Shown here: one piece after another, positions 37,061 through 50,652 of the stretch | How positions within the stretch are numbered: the stretch's first letter is position 1 | Layout of the letters: every line of letters starts with the position of its first letter | Source: Mytilus edulis | Taxonomy: Eukaryota > Mollusca > Bivalvia > Mytilida > Mytilidae | DNA: 64,000 bases | Assembly: GCF_963676685.1 (NCBI RefSeq) | Contig: NC_092348.1 | Location: forward strand, 26,077,386-26,141,385 | Reading direction: 5' to 3' | Notes under the pieces: model-generated | What the model was told of the DNA's origin: nothing | Database searches by the model: none | What the model saw: the letters and a program-made list of their open reading frames with translations, nothing else | Translations under genes and position numbers: made by a program

Positions 37061-37959
37061 ATAAAACAGTCAAAATATGGGTACATCAGTCATCATCGTA
37101 TAACAATTTTAAAAGGAACAATTTAACAGAACAAAAAAAAAAACATCTATCTACAAACACATTCATTGATTTCTAATGCGTATCGGTATTTCCGGCGCTG
37201 ATTTCGCATTATCGTGAAACATAAATATCCGATAGTGTAGCTTGTTTAGAAACACACTTCTTGAGTATCAAATCAAAAGCCTGGTATCTTTGATTATTTT
37301 TTTTTATATAATATTCGACATCTTTGATAAAATATATGTTATTTTGAAAATAACTCTTGGCCAATGTAGTGGGTATGAAGCGTTTTTTTGTATTTACAGA
37401 GGTCAAAGATTAAACCAATACAATTCAAAGACAATGATGTATGAGAAAAACCATGAGAAGACCTAGTGAACAAAAGGGAGAGAAAAAAACAAAATTTATC
37501 TAAAGTCAACTTTTATAAATGAGTTTGAATGTCCAATAATATATTTCGCTTCTGTTTCATCTGATGCTGTTGAACCTTTGTAGCTTAACTATTTCTAAAT
37601 GTACTATGAGATGATTTAAGAAAGATTTCTTATAAATTGTATTGACTACTGAGTTGTTGAAACCTCCTTGAACTAACAGTCAAAAACAATTATTCACCAT
37701 AGTGCATTAAATAAAAATTACTCTTTATAGATTTTATGCGTCCGAAGTGCTTTTGAGAATTTACCTCCATCAAACACGCTTATCCAAAACGTTTGAAAGC
37801 CGAGGATATATGGGATCTACGAAAAACAATTGCCAACGAACTAATTATCAATTGTCTGCGTATATTAGAACCATGTTTCATGTTTCAATTAGGTCTTAAA
37901 AAAAATCTTTACAGTTAACAGATGAGGGTTGTTTTAAACACCTTAATTACATGTATTGG

Positions 37960-38275
37960 AGCTACGACGTTTAATCCCGTTGCAAAATGTTTGCACCTGT
38001 CCTAAGTCAGGAATTTGATGTCCAGCAGTTGTTGTTTGTTTATGTAATTTACATTTGTTTCTCGTTTCTCGTTTATTTTATATAGATTGGACCGTTGGTT
38101 TTCCCGTTTGAATGGTTTTACACTTGTAATTTTGGGGCTCTTTATAGCGTGTTGTTCGGTGTAAGACAATGCTCCGTGTTGAAGGCCGTACCTTGACCTA
38201 TAATTGTTTACTTTATAAATTGTTATTTGGATGCAGAATTGTCTCATTGGCACTTATACCACATCTTCTTATATA
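37960..38275 (+). repeat. Dispersed repeat paired with 43255-43585
   Basis: TTTGCACCTGTCCTAAGTCA, TTGTTTGTTTATGTAATTT, CTCCGTGTTGAAGGCCGTA and TGTCTCATTGGCACTTATAC all recur in order at 43.3 kb. Confidence 0.7.
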
Positions 38276-38562
38276 CATATGTCATTAAAAGGTGTCGGTT
38301 AAGGTATCCAAATACATGACAAGTTCATGATATTTTCTATAAATATATGCTAACAATTTTCTGTTATAGAATGTTGACCGGTAGAATCCTTTCAGTACAA
38401 AACGCCACTTGACCGAAAACTGCTCTTAATCATTCTCTTGTTCGATTTAAACATTATAGTTCTTGCGGGAAAATATTCTATTTATAGGTTATAAAGGTAA
38501 GTTTATATACATCCGGCTTTAGGTCGATTAGGATCGCCAAATTGCTTACGTAAAATTATACA

Positions 38563-38581
38563 TATAAGCTTTCAGGAAGTA
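38563..38581 (+). promoter_or_regulatory. Candidate core promoter of array copy 4
   Basis: TATAAG then TTTCAGGAAGTA, matching the arrangement upstream of copy 3's first exon. Supported only by the two-copy comparison. Confidence 0.35.
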
Positions 38582-38594
38582 TTTCAGCTTTTAT

Positions 38595-38636
38595 CGATGT
38601 GAAATTAAAAGAAGAAAACAACATTGATAAATAAAG
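38595..38636 (+). other. Non-coding first exon of array copy 4 (5' end inferred)
   Basis: Ends in ACATTGATAAATAAAG before the donor gtgagtcctct at 38637. Copy 3 has nearly the same exon end. Joined to 39773 it again places an in-frame TAA two codons before the ATG. Confidence 0.55.
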
Positions 38637-39773
38637 GTGAGTCCTCTACGTGAAAAGATATAAAAGATAAACACATATTATCAAAGGTACAAATACGAGA
38701 TTGGAAATACAAATAGACATGTATATGACTATGACTAAATATTTGGTGTAACATATTGTCCGTCATCATAATACATTTCCTGTTAGATTTCTAGCTATGT
38801 ATATGGTCCAATGCATTTACATTATTATGGTATACTATTGATAACTAAGCAAGGAACTTATTTTGAATTCTTACGGATTCTATATTGCAAACGTCTCCTT
38901 CTCACTATGTTTTGATTGATATCAGTCCATTTTGGGTGCTCTGTTCTACCCTTTAACATAAAATAACATCATCTGTCTCAAAGTCTAAGGTGTGAATCTT
39001 AATTAAAGAAGATGTATCAAGACAATAACTATTAAAAATGATATTTTTTTTTATATTTGAATCAAATTATTACACATAAATGATCAATGTGTAGAACCTT
39101 CTGGTACCTTACTATTACTTAATGTTATAGACACATGCCCGAGGACCTTTTAGAAGCGTTCATTGTTATAATTAATAATAAAATTAGATAAAGATATATA
39201 CAAGTTATATATTAGTATATCTACTGCTATTTATTATTATTTTTGAGACGACCTTTTACATTTGACACACTTTTACCTGTCGGTGTCGTAGTCAGTTGTA
39301 TATGTATATAATCATTTACAGGATTTATTACGGCCATAGAAGTATAATGCGTTCTTCCCTTTTACAATGTTAAAAACTCAATCTTATTCTTTCACCTGAA
39401 TTTAGATTCTTTCTAAAAAAAAAATCTTTCTCAATCATAGGACAAAAAGTTTAAAATTATTCCGATTTGTTTGATCCCTAATGTTAAAAGCATGTCGGTA
39501 AAGTGTGTAAATGTCTCCCATACGTTTAAATAATATCATAATAATAGACTGAAGTGTATTCCCCACGTTCATCTTATTATCTATTTGTATATTTCTACCT
39601 GTCTATAGGACATAAATTCAACTGAATTTATGACGTAAAATTCTTTTTTTACATGGAATGTAATTTGTGGATTTTTCCACATCATATGTATGACTAATAC
39701 TTAGATAACTTAACACCGGATATGCTATACATTAAAATCTTGTATTGTGCAACTTTTTGTTTGTTATTTCAGA

Positions 39774-42700
39774 ATGGGAGATACATCGTCATTATATGTG
39801 TAAGTATAAACATATTGAATTAAACGGTATACAACCTCAAGCATTCACAGACAGTCAAACACAGACAAGGCACAGATGAGAAATGTGCATACGAGTATTA
39901 AGCTACATGTAAATTATTTAAACAAAGATTTATATAATTGTAAAATATTTAAATATTTAGCCTCAACCTGGCGAAAGCAAAGACGTTAGGCAGTTATTTT
40001 ACGTTAAGTCCAATTGAATCATTGCGTTAACTGTTTTCCGCCTTGAAACACTCAACAAACGAATCTAGATCTAACACAAAAATTAAAAATTAAAACAAAT
40101 GTCATCGATATAGATAGATATATTTGGGTAGTTATCTTTTCTGAAGCCAAACGAGAACCTTATTATATACAAGCATAAAAAAGCTAATAACTGTATAATA
40201 GATCCATACATATAACACATGTGAAAGGTGAACAATCTTTTATACTTTAAACAATGACAAATCACCTGCATTTCTGTAAATATTGACAATGCAATTTTCC
40301 ATAGGAACTCCTTTTACGGCTAAAACTGTACTACTTTTACTGTGAAGTTGTGAAAAAAATCTTATCCTAGAATTGAAAGTTCATATGCACCACAATTTTT
40401 TTTCAAAGGTCAAAATATAGGGCTGTGCGACATATTTTCAACGTTTATATGCCCTGAACTCCTCATAGTTTAATCTAACACTAATTTTCATAACTACCCC
40501 TACCTCGAATGAAAGATTACCACAGATTTCAATGTAAACAATATGCACATGTATATTTACTGGTAACATTACCAAGTTATGTGTCTGTGAGATGGAACAC
40601 AGAGTGCATAACTGGGAACCAGTATATAAACAAAATTAATTTTCTATGAATATTCAATATTCCCCAAAAGAGGCGTGTTTTGAGAAACAGCTGTATTCAC
40701 AAAGTGCAACCTATAACTAGAGGCAAATGGCGCCAAAATATTAGGTATGAAAAAAATCACACCCAGCTATGAACAAGATGATAAGATTCTTCTAGATTAC
40801 AAATCAAAAAAACAAAACGTGTTGAAGCATCAAAAATCAAACAGGACATAAACAAAATACCTTCACATGTCTTTGCCCCTGGGAGTGGCAACCTTAGATA
40901 ACGAACATTTACATTTAAATAAACTGAAAATGTACTTTCAAAATGTATCATGATTAATGACAGAAGCTAAATATTGGTCGTCACACGAAGATCAGTTCAT
41001 TTTTTTTGTCCCATAAACATTGAAAAAGTTAAAAGAGAAAACTAATATCAAATAATTGTTTGTCGAAATGAACTTTGCAAAACATGATGTCTTAATGTAT
41101 ACTGTGGTATGACCTTAGTCTCAAAAATGGAGTGATCTCATTCACGTAACTACAAACGCTCTTTGATTTTGGATTTAAACATTTTTTTTCCTGTTATATT
41201 GCTGACGTCTTATAGCACTAAAACTTTTCCGAAATACATTTTGCATTTACAATTTCATCTATTCTTATTTTTCACACAATGCATACGAACCTAAACTGTA
41301 AAGTGGTAAAACAAGTACAAGTTTTGTATTGTAATATTTGTTTTCAGGATAGTTCCTATAGTGGTATTTTTAAAGATAATCATCTGGGTAGCTATTTGTT
41401 ATAGACGTTCAGATAGATACAGAAATTCATGTAGTAATCGAGGCGTGATTATTGCCCATCCGACCACAATTATTCACAGAACTGTGGTAAGTGAATATTT
41501 AATCGATATCGATCAAGACTTAAGGAATAATGAATAAATAGGTGGAAGTTATGAACGTGGAATATTCAAACTGAAGGTCTAAGAAAAACTTACTCATTGA
41601 TGAAAAAATCGAAAACCTAAGAAAATACAAACAAATTGTCAACAAAACAATAAAACAAACTGCACACAAAACATTGTTAATCACATGTGCTCCAGAAAGG
41701 TTATGAAAATCGTTCCCTCCACGTAGAGTCGTCATGTTGCGCATTTATGTAAGGATTTGGTCACAAGTATCATTTTGTTATGTCACATTCGAGTGAAAGA
41801 GGACCGGATTAAAATTATGTCACAAAAACACACCCATTGACATTTTCAAAACATGGCGAGATATATAAAAATTGTATCATTAGTTTGTTTTAAAGCCAAT
41901 AACCAAATGGATAAATAAAGGCAACAGTAGTATACCGCTGTTCGAACGTCATAAATCGATTGACAGAAAAAATTCCGGGTTACAAACTAAAACTAAGGGA
42001 AACATCAACTATAAGAGAAAAAAAAAACAAAAAATAGAATCAATGAAGTGCAGCAAAAAACTATAAGATAACGACTGACATTTTCCAACCTTGATTTAAG
42101 TTTAAAGTGTATAAAACGTTTGCGTGTGTAAATCTATAATGATGGAAAATTTCATGAAATAAGATGTTCAACAGGATTTACTTTTACATGATGAATATAT
42201 AATTTTCAAAGTTTTCTATTTCTGTTGAAATGCATGTAAACAGAGAAATTAGGTATAAACATTTGTTAAAATAAAGTATATTTAATATAGTATTTCATTA
42301 TCAATTTCTTCATGGTCTATGTACGATTTTATATTATGGATGTTTACATAATTCTGCAAAATAGGTGATAATGCAATAAAAAAGACTTTTAAATACACAC
42401 ATTTGTCATGCAGCATCCTTGTTTTGGTAATGTGTCCTTCAAATAGACAACATCTATTTATGTATATTTCTATATTTTAATGCTTAACATATTTTGAGCA
42501 TTTGTTTGTACGCTGGTCATGCATTTAAAAGATAATTCATATTACAAGCTGTACAACGAGCACAAGGGTGTAGAAGGGCGTAGAACCTCTACAAGAGTTG
42601 TGAATACTAGTACTTAAACTGTCTTTACGACGAATATGTAGTTCCAGCAACAATGCTTTTAATAATGTTATTTTAATTTTTTTTATATTAATATGGATCT

Positions 42701-44004
42701 TATCTATATACCAGCTTTGATTATTTGGAATATCTACTTATTTTCATTTCTTCGTACTACATTTGTATGAACATCAAGATTATTCTCCTTAAATCAGTAC
42801 AGGGAAGTTTTAGCTAGCTCTAATTATATAGTTTAATTGTTGATGTTCACCCCAATTTGTATCTAGTGTTAAATTATTTATTTATATGACATAACTTTTT
42901 TGGTATTCCTAATTATTGGAAGAATTTTATACACATAAGTAGTATACCTAAAACGACAAAGTTATTTTTCATTTACCTGTAGATATTATAAAAACCGTTT
43001 TTTTTTTCAAAAGTGATTAATTTCGAAGGGTTATATATTTCGCGGTGGTGTTTTGCTATGGCTTTGTTTGGACTCTTTTGTTTGCTTTTTGGCCTTGGAT
43101 GTTTGTCCCTAATATTTTATTAACTGTGCATTTGCATTCAAGTATCGCAGATCAAATTTATTCGTTCATAGTGTGTTAATTTACGTTTTTTGATTGATAT
43201 TTTATCGTGTGGTTTTCTATGTTGTGATGTTATGCTATTGTTTCAGAAAAAGGGAGAAGGTTTGGTACCATTAAAACGTTTGATCCCGCTGCAAATTTTG
43301 CACCTGTTCTAAGTCAGGAATCTGATGTACTGTAGTTGTCGTTTGTTTATGTAATTTATAAGTGTTCCTCGTTTCTCGTTTTTTATATAGATTAGATAGT
43401 TGGTTTTCCCGTTTGAATGGTTTTACACTAGTAATTTTGGGCCCTTTATAGCTTTTTGTTCGGTGTAAGCCAAGGCTCCGTGTTGAAGACCGTAAATTGA
43501 CCTATAATGGTTTACTTTTATAAAGTTGTTATTTGGATGGAGAGTTGTCTCATTGGCACTCACACCACATCTTCCTATATCTATTAAATTACTATTGTGT
43601 TTTTATACATAAATAGGAGTCGTAGGTACAAAATATCGGTAAGGAATTTAGTTTTTAATACAAACCCGGGATAAATCAGCATTCTGGATTAACAAATTTC
43701 ACTGTTACATATATGGGAATTTTACTAAATTAGTTTAGAAACAATACACAATAAACATTGACAAACATAAAAGTTCTATTATTTAATTGTGAGTTATAAA
43801 TATGTACTATTTTATTAGGTTCATGGACCAGCTGACAGTGGTGTTACTGGTATTGAAAATCCTGGATATATGCAACAGCCTCCACCTTACACCGAAATAA
43901 CAGGTCCAAATACAACACAATCATCGGCGCCACCAGCATACGACCAAGTTGTCAAAGCTCCAGGATACGCAGAACAATATAACCGGGGTACACCAGGTTA
44001 TTAG
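39774..44004 (+). CDS. Array copy 4: uncharacterised 116-residue single-pass membrane protein with NPxY and two PPxY motifs
   Basis: Coding exons 39774-39799, 41348-41486 and 43819-44004, gt-ag, phases 2 and 0. It is the longest copy and the best representative of the family. Residues 1-8 form the N-terminus. Residues 9-27 are the hydrophobic segment, with Pro12, Lys18, Trp22 and Cys26. Arg28-Arg29 follow, predicting a cytosolic C-terminus. Exon 2 is 36 bases longer than in copy 3, adding a Ser/Asn/Cys-containing linker after the membrane. The tail has NPGY at 69-72, PPPY at 76-79 and PPAY at 93-96, then GYAEQY and a C-terminal Tyr. The 17-residue spacing between the two PPxY motifs is the same as in copy 3. 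Closest to copy 1, with which it also shares intron sequence (for example 1215-1450 and 40720-40880). Role unknown; a trafficking or ubiquitin-ligase adaptor is an inference from motifs alone. Confidence 0.87.
40264..40712. mobile_element. Inverted-repeat element, copy c (449 bp, reversed)
   Basis: Reverse-oriented full-length copy of the element at 13471-13919. The right end AAGTGCAACCT is intact; the left end is mutated (ACCTGCATTTCTG). Lies in intron 1 of array copy 4. Confidence 0.85.
41924..42110 (+). repeat. Dispersed repeat with core GGCAACAGTAGTATACCGCT
   Basis: Shares GTTCGAA..TCATAAATCGAT and GGGTTACAAACTAAAACT with 53872-54010. Confidence 0.65.
43255..43585 (+). repeat. Dispersed repeat paired with 37960-38275
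   Basis: Same ordered blocks as the 38 kb copy, ending TCATTGGCACTCACACCAC. It lies 230 bases before exon 3 of copy 4. Confidence 0.7.
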
Positions 44005-47000
44005 TGTATTTGAGTGAATACAACTATTGTTTTATTGCTTTTCACTGATCTTAATTCTATAGTATTATAGATTTAATCATAGCCAAGTAATTGTTATCAT
44101 AATGTTTTTTTCAAGATTGTTGTATTCCGCAAATCCATTTTCATGTCATGGTACACAGTCGTTAGAATCTACAAATAGAGATATTTATATTAAATTTGTG
44201 CATTGATTAACATGGAAATTGATAATTGAATTTGTAGAAAACTAATATGTTTTGACGACAACATTCAGTGTATCCATTTTAGATACATTTTGTTATAAAG
44301 AACTTTGAAACAAAAGTTCAAAAAACAATGTTTTACAAAATAATTTTGATTGCAGAATGATTAAACCATCAATTAAGCCATAAGGATAAACACTTTTTAT
44401 ACCCAACAAAAATTTAAAATTTCATGAGACTTAATCAACATTGTTGTCATATTTTTTAGAATAGCCCCATTCAAACATTAATCTTTACTTTATGGTATAT
44501 TTAACATACATCATTCCGATCATTTAAACATGAAACAACTGCCAATGATCATAACCCATATCCGTTCACTCGCACATGCGTTTTGGTAATATATTGATAG
44601 TGACCAAATCAATTCAATAGTAAAGTAGTAATTATTAAAGTATCAAAACTTGATGCGAACATATATGAATTAATGTACACTATATTATGTGAAAATGTTT
44701 ATAAATTGTATGACTAAGCGACCAATTACAAGAGAGTGCTATAAAACTTTGATTAATTGGAAAAAATATACAATAAATATCATTGTATCAATTAACTCAG
44801 TACTAAGAATAAGTATTACTACTAAATAGCTCGATGTAATACCACCTGTTCCAAAATCGTAAACAAAGCCTTCTATACTAGTTGGATTGTTTATTTCAAA
44901 TAGTATACAATTTCATATTTGAGATTTTACCAGAAGAATAACTCACTGAACCGATATCATACCATATATTGTAAAACTGCAATATCTATCTTTCGAAAAT
45001 GATTTTCTTTTTGGGATATTTTTAACTAAGCTATTCAACTTTATCTTCAAAATCTATTACTTTCTTTTAATTTTTTAAAGATAGTATACGAGAAACCTTA
45101 AAATGAATGCAAACATGTAATACATAAATAATATGTATAAAATCTATATTTTTTTTTTTACATTTTTGTCGTTTCTACACTCAATGTAGATACGTTTTCG
45201 TATGTTTTACAAATATTTCACAGACATTCCTTTTTTATGAACAAATCTACCCTTGTTTTGTTTATTCATTGTACATAATCCAATGTTGTATTGAAGTATT
45301 ATAATTATCAACTTATTCATAAAGAAAAAATAACTGTATATGACAGTTGGCAAGACTACTTATATCTCAGTGTCATTTCTGAGTGTTGTTGATTGAAGAT
45401 TTGTGTGTGTGTGCGTGTGTAGTTATTTTGCATGATTATTCAAAATACTAAATATTTAAATAAAATTTTGATGAATTTTATTATATAAAGAAGCTTTTCT
45501 ACATAAGAGAATGCATGTTCCAAGTAAGGAATATGACAGTTGTTATAAATTCGTTTGAAATGCTTGAGCTTTTGATGTTGCCATTTGCTAAGGGACTATA
45601 GCTTGTTAATATCCCTCGGAGATCGCGATCGGTAGTTTTGTTATTTTACTTATGATGTGTTATGCTTTTGAGTTTTTATTTGCTTAGGGACTTTCTGCTG
45701 AAAATTTCCATGGTGATCGGAATCTGTGTTATTTAACTTTTGAATGTTTCTTTGTATTTTGAGACATATATTTAGTGTTCGCTTGACATTCTTATCGATC
45801 AGACACTTGACTAATTTCCTTGACATACCTTTCAATGAATCAATTAATTACATTTTTAGTGTACATCAATTCCATGCTTCTCTGGGGCAACCTTTTCGGA
45901 GTATCTTTTCATAATAGGATCATCCAAAAACTATGACAGAACAAAATAAGGATGTCATTATATTCAAAATGTCAACAGCTTTGATAATGGCCATAATATA
46001 CTTTCCGAAGGCTAGCAATGATCGACCAAGACATATCAAAAGGACAACAAACGTAGGAAGACACGTATTGTTTAGGAACAACTGGTACAAATAAAATTTT
46101 ATAAATTTTACTATAGAATGTATCTTTATATCCTTATAGATACAGAAATGTGCTTAACAGTCTTATTGATTATCTTTGATTATAAAGAAAGAAGATGTGG
46201 TATGAATGCCAATGAGTTAACTCTCGACAAGAGACAAAAATGACACAGAAATTAACAACTGTAGGTCTGTTTGAAATACATTTCAATAGGACATTACATC
46301 CATGATACTTGGTTCAAATTTCAGGGTATGTTTTCATTACAGGATCACCCAAAGCCTTTGACAACAAAAAAGGATGTCATTATTAAACATGTAGAAATCT
46401 TAAATTTATCAACATACAATTCAATATCAGCTTTGACTACAGCCGGTATATTTTCCGAAGGCTAAGACATATTAGCTATGACACATCAATCATTAAAACA
46501 ACAGACTCGGAAAAACTGACTATTTTGAAAAAGAACTTGTATTTCTGAATGCTTTGACTGCAGAACTATAAGACATCCAATAGAGGTAGATAAGCTGACT
46601 GTTTCAAAGTAACTGGTAAAAGTGACTAGCTTTAGTACAAGAAGGTGAAAAGAGTGGGTAACAAGGTAACTGTTAAATGGCGCATAATTAAACATTTGGT
46701 TTATGGGAGTTTGGTTTGTTTAAGTGAAGAAATATTTTGAGATGCATTGTTTGATGTGTTAAGTAACATCTGCCTCATATATTGCGCATACATGAAAAAA
46801 CTGACAATGAGGGTCTGTTGAGAACAAAACATTGACCTAGTTGAAAAATATTCCGTATCAACTTGACGCATGATGCATGATGGTCTTATAGTATAGACTC
46901 TAGTCACTGACGTTATTTATCATCTCGAATGCATGGTATAGTGTTCTATTTATTTGTCTTTGTATAGGTTTTTATCTTAACTGGTAAGTCCATTTCTAAT

Positions 47001-49149
47001 TATATACTTTTGACATGAAATCACTCCATTTCAAACTGAATTTCCTTTACAAAATAGAATGTCATTCTTGTTTTTCTGAATTAGGAATTATGTTTTTGTC
47101 ATCCCGCCATTGTGTAATTGTGCTATTGTTATTTTTGTATTCTTGTCTTTCATTTTTGCTTATGCACTTTTTTCTTTTTTCTATAGATGGATAAGCCATT
47201 TTTTTTTTCTTTGTTGAAATTGTTATCTATTGTAGTAGTCAAGATAATAACAGTAAACATACTGCTTTATTTCAATTTTTGACCTTTTGACCTTTTATTT
47301 CTGTTTGTTTTGCTCAAACATTGATGCCAATTCAATGGGATTGTATGCGACTGATGTACAATTGAGAGGTATATCTTGCTATAAAATCAAGTTTAATTTT
47401 CCATATCTATATAAGGAAAAGCATGGGTCACGTCATGAATATGATAGTTGTATTCCATTCATTTGGTGTGTTTGACCTAAAGTTTTTATTTTGCCATAAA
47501 CATGATAGATGATTTGAATCTTAAGGTAACTATTGAACAAAGATTTTTGGATGTTGTAGTTGAAATATTAATTTTAAAAATATGTACGAACGTTCCCATG
47601 AATTGGTTGGCCCTTATGTACCAAAATTAAAATTGAAAATATCTATTTTATAATGACGACAGATATGTTCGTAATGTTGTAGCCATAATATCGTTCTCTT
47701 TTTATCGAATGTGACCTACCAAATGAGACTTATCATATGGAAGTTTTCCCATGCGGAGGAGCAACATATTGCAACACCTAAGCTTAATATATGATTTATT
47801 TAGAAATAAGATTTAACGACATACTATGAATTCTGAGATTGAGTATGACATACTTTGCAGTTAACATCTTCTGATATGCTCTCATCACCCGTCCGCAACC
47901 TCCGGACATATATTAATAGTTTTTAAAGCTGGAAAATGCTTAGTACAAGATCAGCCACAGTAGAAATAAACTCATCACATATACCAGGATTGAGATTTTG
48001 TATATGCGACAGACGCGCATTTCGTCTTCAAAAATAGTGTTTGTCGAATAATTTTTTTTAAAAAGGTCAAATAAAGTACTTAGTTGATGAGCATTTAGGA
48101 CAAAACATTTCAACTACAACCCCGTCTACAATTTCACGTTCATAACATTCAATCAACACCATGCGACTTATTAGCTACCAACTGATTTTTAATTGCCGTG
48201 AGTAACCTTATTCAGCAGAGGATTAAATATCTATTAACACACCCTCGACTATTGTTGTCTTTAGTCGTTTAGAATACATTGAATGATGTGTGTTATCCAT
48301 ATTGAAAAACAAGAAGATATTCCACATATATTAAGATGGTTTATGATTATACACGTAAATATATAAAAAAATAGATTGATTACCCTCACAAACTTTGTAA
48401 TCCCCGTTGCACGATGTATGTGCCTGCCCCATGGGATTTTGTACATTTCTTAGTGATTTAGTAAGGGGGTGAAGTTGTTCTTATTTTTTAGAAAATCAAA
48501 TTAAGGCCGTTAGTTTTCTCCTGTAAATTAGTTTACTTGAATCAGGTATTTTTGTGATGATTTAAATATGATGATTTTTATCTTGATGCTGAAGACTGTA
48601 TGGTAACCTTTTAATTTCTGACACCCACTTTATTCGTACTCGGGTTATTAGATGTCCCATTGCCAATCATATCACATCTTCTTGTTTACATTTTGTCATG
48701 AAAAATATTTATTAAAAGAATAGCAGAATTTTTCTGTAATAGTAGACAACACCAACAGACCTTGCTCAGATAGCCTGACTTAGAACACAAACAAACAAGC
48801 ACACAGCTCTGCCCCTTTTACATTTCAAGATAATATGTCGTATAATCAAAACACACAATAAAGACAAACAGACGTACGGTGACTTATTGTTGTTAATTTC
48901 TTTGTCATTTTGGTCTCTTGTGGAGAGTTGTCTTATTGGCAATCATACCACATCTTCTTTTTTATATAGAAGCTATTAACAAGATGCCCTTTAGCTTACA
49001 GGAAAAAATTTAGGCAGCAAATATTTTTGGAGAGCAGGTTCCAAATTTGCTTGATACTACAGGAAGCTAGCTAAGGTTGTTAGAGTGGTTGATTGAATAA
49101 TATCCATACACGTAGCTTGCCAATCGGTCTTGGTTCATCGGTTTTCTTT
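44005..49149. other. Intergenic DNA between copies 4 and 5
   Basis: No gene supported. Two diverged related blocks of about 200 bases lie at 45890-46095 and 46290-46500 (shared GGATCA.CCAAA, AAGGATGTCATTAT, CTTTCCGAAGGCTA). Other repeat fragments lie at 45510-45770, 46180-46265, 47425-47520, 47982-48110, 48500-48690 and 48870-48965. A GT microsatellite is at 45402-45420. Confidence 0.5.
47982..48110 (+). repeat. CGCGTTTCGTCT mussel repeat, diverged
   Basis: TACCAGGATTGAGATTTTG then GACAGACGCGCATTTCGTCT. Confidence 0.6.
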
Positions 49150-49232
49150 ACAGGAAACGCACTTATCCCGGATGTATCCTGTGTTGCATATTCTTGAAGT
49201 TTTGATGTTGAAAGAGATTTTGATAAATTGAG
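49150..49232 (+). other. Probable non-coding first exon of array copy 5 (5' end approximate)
   Basis: GATAAATTGAG followed by gtaagaca at 49233 resembles the first-exon ends of copies 2-4 and lies 1.4 kb before the next exon. After splicing, the frame of the ATG is closed upstream by a TGA near 49196 with no ATG between. Weaker than the other first exons because the match is short. Confidence 0.45.
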
Positions 49233-50652
49233 GTAAGACAATTTAAATGAAAGCTTATGATTATAAATGACACACTTTCCGATTTTTCAGACACTGGTCT
49301 ATATGCCAAAAAAATAACCTCATATATATGTCATACGACCAATTATATTACATATTCGGAATCCTGTCTTTTTTGTTGATGTTAACATATTATGGCCATT
49401 AAATACACATTTGTCCGCTCACAATTATCAGACAGTGCCAAATGTCTACGAGAACAGGTTACGTTATGAGGATAGAAAACGTTAAAAACAAAAATACCGA
49501 ATTCAAAGACATATTAAAAACGGAAAGTCACTTACGAAACGGCAAAATCAATAAATGTAAAAAAAAAAAGGATAAAAAAATATTCCATAGAAATCCTCAA
49601 TTTCTCTGCCTCTAATAGGATCATCAATAATTTTTTTAAGCAAAAGCAATGATATATAATTTCCTGTTTCGGAGGAGGAATTGATATAATCATGTTTTAA
49701 TGAAGATATGGTGTCCGCTACAAACCTTTGTTGATATCTTGTAAGCTTGTTTAATTTGTAAACATAATAAAAAAAAAACGTATTCATGATGACTTTTTTT
49801 TTTTACAATATATGATTTTTTTTACCCCTATTTAATTTCTGACAATAACTGTAATAAAAAAATGTGTACTTTTTTTGTTGTATTCAAATATAAACTAAAA
49901 AAATGAATGCTATAAACAACGTTTTATCGTAATTATAGGAATTGACGCACACTTTCCGACGTGTGCAAACTATTAGAAAAGGAGTTTTGTCTGTTTTGAT
50001 ATTAGAGAAAAGTTGTTTTGTACTGTAAATCTGAATTGGTTTTAACAATGCTAAACCACAGAAACAATGTATATAAATTATCTTGAAAACATGTATATCA
50101 CCTAAGAATAAGCCATACAAATTTCAAGAAATACAAGAAAAAAGTTGTTGTATTATGTAACTGTACAAATTTTCTGCACCGTCCAAATTATCTTGTTTAG
50201 GAAATAGTTCAATTTCATGCTTGACGATGACTTTTTAAATGCAATAAGGAAAATATCAATGGTCTGTGACGCAAATATCTCTTACCGGCCAAATAAAAAA
50301 TCAAATTCTAATTAATTTTATGGATACTGTGTTTGTAGGCGTCCTTGTAAGTAAAATCATCTACAGAGGAAATTTGGAGAAGAAATACATGCTGTTAAAT
50401 TTTATTCTAACTGAAGATATATGTTCCTCATTCCTGGTATCGAATTCGAGAGTAGAAACAAATTATTTTTTTGAATAAAACTTTCGTAATAAAACAAACC
50501 TCACTGTCAATGTATAAGTGACTGTCATATGTAATAATTAGACCAAGCTCATAATGTAATGTTATTTATATCAATTGCAATGAGACGTATCAAAAGAAAA
50601 CAGCTGATAAATCTAGATTATTATATAAAAGGAATTTTGGTTTTGTTTCAGA

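Larger units (their letters stand above)
32400..38560. other. Intergenic DNA between copies 3 and 4
   Basis: No convincing gene. Holds fragments of the dispersed families (33225-33335, 34130-34400, 36105-36275, 36804-37060, 37960-38275) and, at about 34470-34560, a block also found just upstream of copy 2's first exon (9597-9650) and at 23668-23730. Confidence 0.5.

Noticed and set aside
46271-46695. Possible short genes in the block repeated at 45.9 and 46.3 kb
   Set aside because: The two related blocks do not keep a common open frame, so conservation at protein level is not supported.
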